This document shows positions 22,905-26,504 of a DNA stretch of 26,504 nt, in pieces. Source of the DNA: Massilia sp. UBA2604 (GTDB lineage: Bacteria > Pseudomonadota > Gammaproteobacteria > Burkholderiales > Burkholderiaceae_D); the NCBI GenBank assembly GCA_002339265.1, contig DDKG01000233.1, positions 1 to 26,504 on the forward strand, given 5' to 3'. The translations under genes were made by a program, and so were the position numbers. The notes under the pieces were generated by a model. It was not told the DNA's origin, did no database searches, and saw only the letters and a list, made by a program, of their open reading frames with translations. Numbering within the stretch: the first letter of the stretch is position 1; every line of letters starts with the position of its first letter.

Positions 22905-25064
22905 ATGATGCCCACCCCAACCCTGCATGCCCCGCTGCTGCGCCGTTCGCTCCTGAGTCTTGCCATCGGCGCCCTGCCCTTTGCCGCCCACGCCAACGCC
23001 AGCATCGACGCCGCCCCGGCCGACATGGCGACCGTCGTCGTCACCGCTTCCGGCTTCGAGCAGACCATCCGCGAAGCGCCGGCCTCGATCACCGTGCTGA
23101 CCCGCGACCAGCTCGAGAAGGAACGCTTCGGCAACCTGGCCCAGGCCCTGGAGAGCGTGGAAGGCATCGACGTCGCCGCCGCCGGCGACAAGACCGGCGG
23201 CATGAACATCAGCATCCGCGGCATGCCCAGCGACTACACCCTGATCCTGATCGACGGCCGGCGCCAGAACGCGGCCGGCAACGTGACGCCGAACGGCTTC
23301 GGCGGCACCTCGACCAGCTTCATGCCGCCGGTCAGCGCGATCGAGCGCATCGAGATCATCCGCGGACCGATGTCGACCCTGTACGGCTCGGACGCCATGG
23401 GCGGCGTGGTCAACATCATCACGCGCAAGGTCGGCAAGCAATGGGGCGGCACCGTATCGGCCGACTACACGCTGCAGGAGGAATCCCGCTTCGGCGACGT
23501 CAAGGGCGCCAAGTTCTACCTGAACGGCCCGATCGTCAGCGAGGTGGTGGGCCTGGCGCTGCGCGGCAGCGTCCTGCGCCGCAACGAAGCGACGCTGAGC
23601 TACGAAAACCAGAACGGCGAAGTGAACCTGAACATGGGGTCCAATCCGGTCAAGGCCAAGATCGACAACGTCGGCGCACGCCTGGCGTTCACGCCGAACC
23701 GCTACCACGAGGTCACGCTGGACGCAGACCGCACCCGCCAGACCTATGACAACTCGCGCGGCCAGGTCGGCACCCAGAGCGTGCAAGGCGGCTACGGCCC
23801 CGAGCAGAAGTACAACCGCGACCAGGCCACCCTGGCCTACAAGGCGCGCCTGCCGTTCGGCACCTGGGACAGCAGCTATATGGTCAACAAGACCGAGACC
23901 ATCGGTCGCACCATCCCGCCAGGCACCCCGGGCATGGTGGCCGGCGTCGCGCGCACGCTGGAGGTCGAGAGCAAGGTGTTCGACACCAAGCTGCTGGTCC
24001 CATGGGGCAGCCACCTGACCACCATCGGCGCCCAGCACTGGGACGCCGAGATGGTCGACGGCGTCGCGCCCGAGGCATTCGCGTTTAACCAGAAGGCGCT
24101 GTTCCTCGAAGACGAGTGGCGCTTCCACGAACGCCTGGCCCTGACGCTCGGCGCGCGCTACGATGACCACAGCATCTTCGGCGGCCAGACCAGCCCGCGC
24201 GCCTACCTGGTGTGGACGGCGGCGCCGCAATGGACCTTCAAGGGCGGCGTCAGCAAGGGTTATAAAACGCCGCGCGTCGAGCAGCTCTCGCCGGGCATCA
24301 ACGGCTTCGGTGGCCAGGGCACGATTCCCCTGGTGGGTAGCCCGGGCCTGAAACCCGAGACCAGCGTGACCACCGAGCTGGGCGCCTACTTCGACAACGG
24401 CGCCGGCTGGACCGCCAACGTCACCCTGTTTAACAACGAGTTCGAAGACAAGATCACCAGCGGCACCGGCCTGCTCAACTGCTCCTACCGCCTGGCGCCG
24501 AACCGTCCGGGTTGCGTCAGCTTCGGCAACTGGCCGAACGTCGATGCCTTCGGCCAGTCGATCAACGTCGACGAGGCGGTGACCCGCGGCCTGGAACTGG
24601 CGACCCGTTTCCCGATCGCCGCCGGCTGGGCCGCAAGCGCCAACTACACCTATACCGACAGCGAACAGAAAAGCGGTCCCAATGAGGGCAAACCGCTGGG
24701 CGATACGCCGGAACATTCGGTCAATGCGCGCCTGACCTGGGACATCTCGCCGCAGTGGAATACGTGGCTGCGCGCCGAGTATCGCAGCGAACGCTTCCGT
24801 GATCCAGGCAGCTCGGCCTCCACCCGCGCCGCCAAGGAAGCCCTGGGCGACTACAAGGCGTATGGCATGCTGCACCTGGGGACCGCCTACCAGGTCAGCC
24901 CGACCATCTCGATCAATGCCGCCGTCTACAACCTGCTGAACAAGGACTTCGTCGATTACCGTCCTTACCAGTCGTCGCCGACGGCGGCGCCGACGTACAG
25001 CAGCGTGTACGTCAACAATATGGATGGACGGCGTTTGTGGGTGTCGATGAACGTCGATTTCTGA
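22905..25064 (+). CDS. TonB-dependent siderophore-type receptor (CirA/FepA-like)
   Basis: The 719-residue outer-membrane receptor has a signal peptide (cleavage near AHA, residue 30) and a TonB box ATVVVTASG (42-50). Its plug domain (about 55-165) carries IRGMPSDYTLILIDGRR and IERIEIIRGPMSTLYGSDAMGGVVNIITRK. The long beta-barrel includes KGYKTPRVEQLSPGINGFGG and LKPETS, and ends with a C-terminal Phe. These motifs place it with CirA/FepA/IrgA catecholate-type siderophore receptors; the exact siderophore is not predictable. ATG 22905 is followed directly by ATG 22908, and the weak GGA signal (22899-22901) suits either. A candidate Fur box and a second palindrome lie upstream. No transport genes adjoin it, so it likely uses a shared TonB system. 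It converges with the small Rap1a/Tai-like gene, 10 bp away. Confidence 0.93.
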   Translation: MMPTPTLHAPLLRRSLLSLAIGALPFAAHANASIDAAPADMATVVVTASGFEQTIREAPASITVLTRDQLEKERFGNLAQALESVEGIDVAAAGDKTGGMNISIRGMPSDYTLILIDGRRQNAAGNVTPNGFGGTSTSFMPPVSAIERIEIIRGPMSTLYGSDAMGGVVNIITRKVGKQWGGTVSADYTLQEESRFGDVKGAKFYLNGPIVSEVVGLALRGSVLRRNEATLSYENQNGEVNLNMGSNPVKAKIDNVGARLAFTPNRYHEVTLDADRTRQTYDNSRGQVGTQSVQGGYGPEQKYNRDQATLAYKARLPFGTWDSSYMVNKTETIGRTIPPGTPGMVAGVARTLEVESKVFDTKLLVPWGSHLTTIGAQHWDAEMVDGVAPEAFAFNQKALFLEDEWRFHERLALTLGARYDDHSIFGGQTSPRAYLVWTAAPQWTFKGGVSKGYKTPRVEQLSPGINGFGGQGTIPLVGSPGLKPETSVTTELGAYFDNGAGWTANVTLFNNEFEDKITSGTGLLNCSYRLAPNRPGCVSFGNWPNVDAFGQSINVDEAVTRGLELATRFPIAAGWAASANYTYTDSEQKSGPNEGKPLGDTPEHSVNARLTWDISPQWNTWLRAEYRSERFRDPGSSASTRAAKEALGDYKAYGMLHLGTAYQVSPTISINAAVYNLLNKDFVDYRPYQSSPTAAPTYSSVYVNNMDGRRLWVSMNVDF

Positions 25065-25074
25065 CGTAGTCGGT

Positions 25075-25464
25075 TCAGCGCTTTTTCTTGCCCGCTGCCT
25101 TGCCAGACCGCGGGCAAGGAAAGCGCCGGCGCAGCTCGGCCAGCACCAGCGGTGCCGCGTTCTCCTTCAGCTCGGCCGGCTTGCGCGTCGCCTTCAGGCG
25201 CTGCACGACGGCCACGTTCAGTTCCTGCGGCAGTACCGGTCTGGCCAGGCACCATGCGCGGCCATGGCCGGCGTCCTTGATGCCGTTCAGGTAGGCGTCC
25301 ACTTTCTCTCGGTTGATGTAGTCGAGCTGTGTCTTCGGTTCCTTGAGCCGATGCTCGACCACTTCCTGGCCGGTCATGGCATTGAACGGATATACATAGG
25401 GAATCGAGGCCAGCGCGCCTGACGGCAGGCAGGCCGCGAGCGCGATCCAGGCGCCGGCTTTCAT
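25075..25464 (-). CDS. Small secreted protein with Rap1a/Tai-like domain
   Basis: The 129-residue protein has a signal peptide (MKAGAWIALAACLPSGALA, cleavage near residue 19). The region that follows resembles the Rap1a/Tai family by eye: a first helix (GQEVVEHRL), a segment YLNGIKDAGHGRAWCLARPVLPQELNVAVVQRLK, then ENAAPLVLAELRRRFPCP. Two conserved-looking Cys (about 72 and 116) could form a disulphide. A basic Lys/Arg tail (KAAGKKKR) ends it. Rap1a/Tai members include periplasmic immunity proteins against type VI secretion amidases, but many are orphans of unknown role. AGGAGG before ATG 25464 fixes the start. No amidase effector or T6SS gene is in the window, so immunity function is speculative. 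It may be cotranscribed with the LysR gene 67 bp upstream. Confidence 0.65.
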   Translation of the reverse strand: MKAGAWIALAACLPSGALASIPYVYPFNAMTGQEVVEHRLKEPKTQLDYINREKVDAYLNGIKDAGHGRAWCLARPVLPQELNVAVVQRLKATRKPAELKENAAPLVLAELRRRFPCPRSGKAAGKKKR

Positions 25465-25498
25465 GGGACCTCCTGTGGGACATTCGGCGCCCCATGGT

Positions 25499-25515
25499 GC
25501 GGTGGCGTCCACCGC
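25499..25515 (-). terminator. Hairpin after the terminal LysR gene (weak terminator or attenuator)
   Basis: GCGGTGG (25499-25505) and CCACCGC (25509-25515) form a perfect 7-bp stem with a 3-nt loop, 16 bp past the LysR stop. No U-tract follows, so read-through into the small secreted-protein gene is possible. Confidence 0.4.
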
Positions 25516-25531
25516 CGCCGCTTGCGGACCC

Positions 25532-26446
25532 TCAATCGTGCGCCAGCCGCAAGTCCGGGTCGGCCTCGAACACCGCCGCCAGCCAGTCGGCGAAGGCGCG
25601 CAGGCGCGGATTGGCGATGCGTCCCTGCGGATACAGCAGCGACACCGGCATCGGCGTCGGGCGCACGCCCGGCAGCACCTCGACCAGCCGATGCTCCTGT
25701 CCGCGCAGCTGGTAGCGCGCCAGCTGGGCCAGGCCCAGGCCCTGCAGGCAGAGAATCAGGTTGGCCTCGGCGTCGTTGACGGCGATCCCTCCTTTCACGG
25801 CGACCTTGCGCACGCCGCCCGCGTCTTCCAGTTCCCAGTCGAAGGCGCGCCCGGTGCGGCCCGAGAAATGGACGATGCCATCGTGCTGCACCAATTCGTC
25901 GAGCGTAGCCGGCGTGCCGCGCCGCGCCAGGTAGTCGGGGGTGGCGGCGATCGCGAAGCGCATCAGGCCGATGCGGCGCGCCACCAGACTCGAATCCTGC
26001 AGCTCGCCCACCCGCAACGCGCAGTCGATGCCTTCGCCGGTCAGGTCGACCAGGCGGTCGCCGATGCCGATGCTCAGGTCGATGCCGGGCCAGGCGCGAC
26101 GGAATTCGGCGATGCGCGGCAGTACGATGGCGCGACCCAGCGCGCCCGGCAGGTCGATCCGCAGCCGTCCCTGCATGCGGCGCCCGTCGGCGCCCAAAAA
26201 ATCGGCTTCGGCCGTCTCGATCGCGGCAAGGATCGCGGCGCACTGTTCATAGTAGCGCTCACCGTCCTGGGTGAGCGAGAGCCGGCGCGTGGTGCGCTGC
26301 AAGAGCTGGGCGCCCAAATGGCGCTCGAGATTCTGCATGGTGGCCGTCAGCGAAGCGCGCGGCAGGTTGAGCGATTCGGCGGCCTTCGTGAAGCTGCCGG
26401 CCTCCACGATCCGCACGAAGGACTGCATCGCCTTGACCTTGTCCAT
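25532..26446 (-). CDS. LysR-family transcriptional regulator
   Basis: The 304-residue LTTR of the common DsdC/AaeR-like type has a winged HTH at residues 1-60 (MQSFVRIVEAGSFTKAAESLNLPRASLTATMQNLERHLGAQLLQRTTRRLSLT). Its effector domain (about 90-295) carries the usual GIDCALRVGELQDSSLVARRIG and YLARRGTP motifs. The ATG at 26446 gives the standard five-residue lead into the HTH; no clear Shine-Dalgarno sequence precedes it. The final 58 bp of the window, upstream of this gene, is notably AT-rich and probably holds its promoter and that of a divergent target outside the window. The target and inducer cannot be told from what is visible. Confidence 0.92.
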   Translation of the reverse strand: MDKVKAMQSFVRIVEAGSFTKAAESLNLPRASLTATMQNLERHLGAQLLQRTTRRLSLTQDGERYYEQCAAILAAIETAEADFLGADGRRMQGRLRIDLPGALGRAIVLPRIAEFRRAWPGIDLSIGIGDRLVDLTGEGIDCALRVGELQDSSLVARRIGLMRFAIAATPDYLARRGTPATLDELVQHDGIVHFSGRTGRAFDWELEDAGGVRKVAVKGGIAVNDAEANLILCLQGLGLAQLARYQLRGQEHRLVEVLPGVRPTPMPVSLLYPQGRIANPRLRAFADWLAAVFEADPDLRLAHD

Positions 26447-26504
26447 GATTGTTCACATTAAATGAATTGTATATTGGCATTATGCACTAATTATCTTTGC
26501 CTCA

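Noticed and set aside
1..26504. tRNA, rRNA, CRISPR array, phage att sites or plasmid origin
   Set aside because: None was recognised on either strand by eye. The only mobile feature with defined ends is the IS1595 element.

Overview
The window is GC-rich, densely coded DNA from a Gram-negative bacterium. It carries two TonB-dependent outer-membrane receptors, 7TMR-DISM hybrid histidine kinases with Hpt domains, a periplasmic cytochrome c, a YcaC-type hydrolase and a Fur-like box. Together these point to a betaproteobacterium, most likely Oxalobacteraceae (Massilia/Telluria-like). The organism is inferred from gene content and style only, not from a marker gene.

Positions 1-453 hold the 3' end of a methyl-accepting chemotaxis protein. 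From 728 to 13237 runs a co-directional block: TonB-dependent receptor, DUF2236 (MpaB / latex-clearing-protein-like) oxygenase, hybrid kinase 1, DUF422 (CruF-like carotenoid biosynthesis) membrane protein, hybrid kinase 2, and a REC-GGDEF response regulator. The junctions are tight: 28 bp, about 10-34 bp, 156 bp, then two ATGA overlaps. The kinases are close paralogues flanking the DUF422 gene. The set suggests uptake and oxidation of a hydrophobic, possibly isoprenoid, compound coupled to phosphorelay and c-di-GMP signalling. This is the best candidate here for an undescribed system.

An intact IS1595-type insertion sequence (13204-14273, 10-bp perfect terminal repeats, 8-bp target duplication) sits in the last codons of the GGDEF gene. 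The ancestral 3' end can be read directly: the element replaced a 4-residue tail (DGAA) with 11 IS-encoded residues.

Positions 14298-19872 are minus-strand. They encode a DedA protein, a short AraC regulator, an orphan NarL/LuxR-type response regulator, a TMEM175-type channel, an amidohydrolase with a Cys/His-rich tail, a YcaC-type isochorismatase-fold hydrolase and a XapX protein. A divergent LysR gene (20040-20972) faces the XapX-hydrolase-amidohydrolase operon across a region with LysR-type inverted repeats.

Positions 20969-22642 (minus) hold OsmC, pirin and a cytochrome c with a clear intrinsic terminator. Positions 22905-25064 encode a second, CirA/FepA-like TonB-dependent receptor behind a good Fur-box match. 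The window ends with a small secreted Rap1a/Tai-like protein and a LysR regulator, both on the minus strand. No gene-free stretch exceeds 300 bp, and no tRNA, rRNA or CRISPR array was seen. Several intergenic regions carry perfect GC-rich hairpins without U-tracts.
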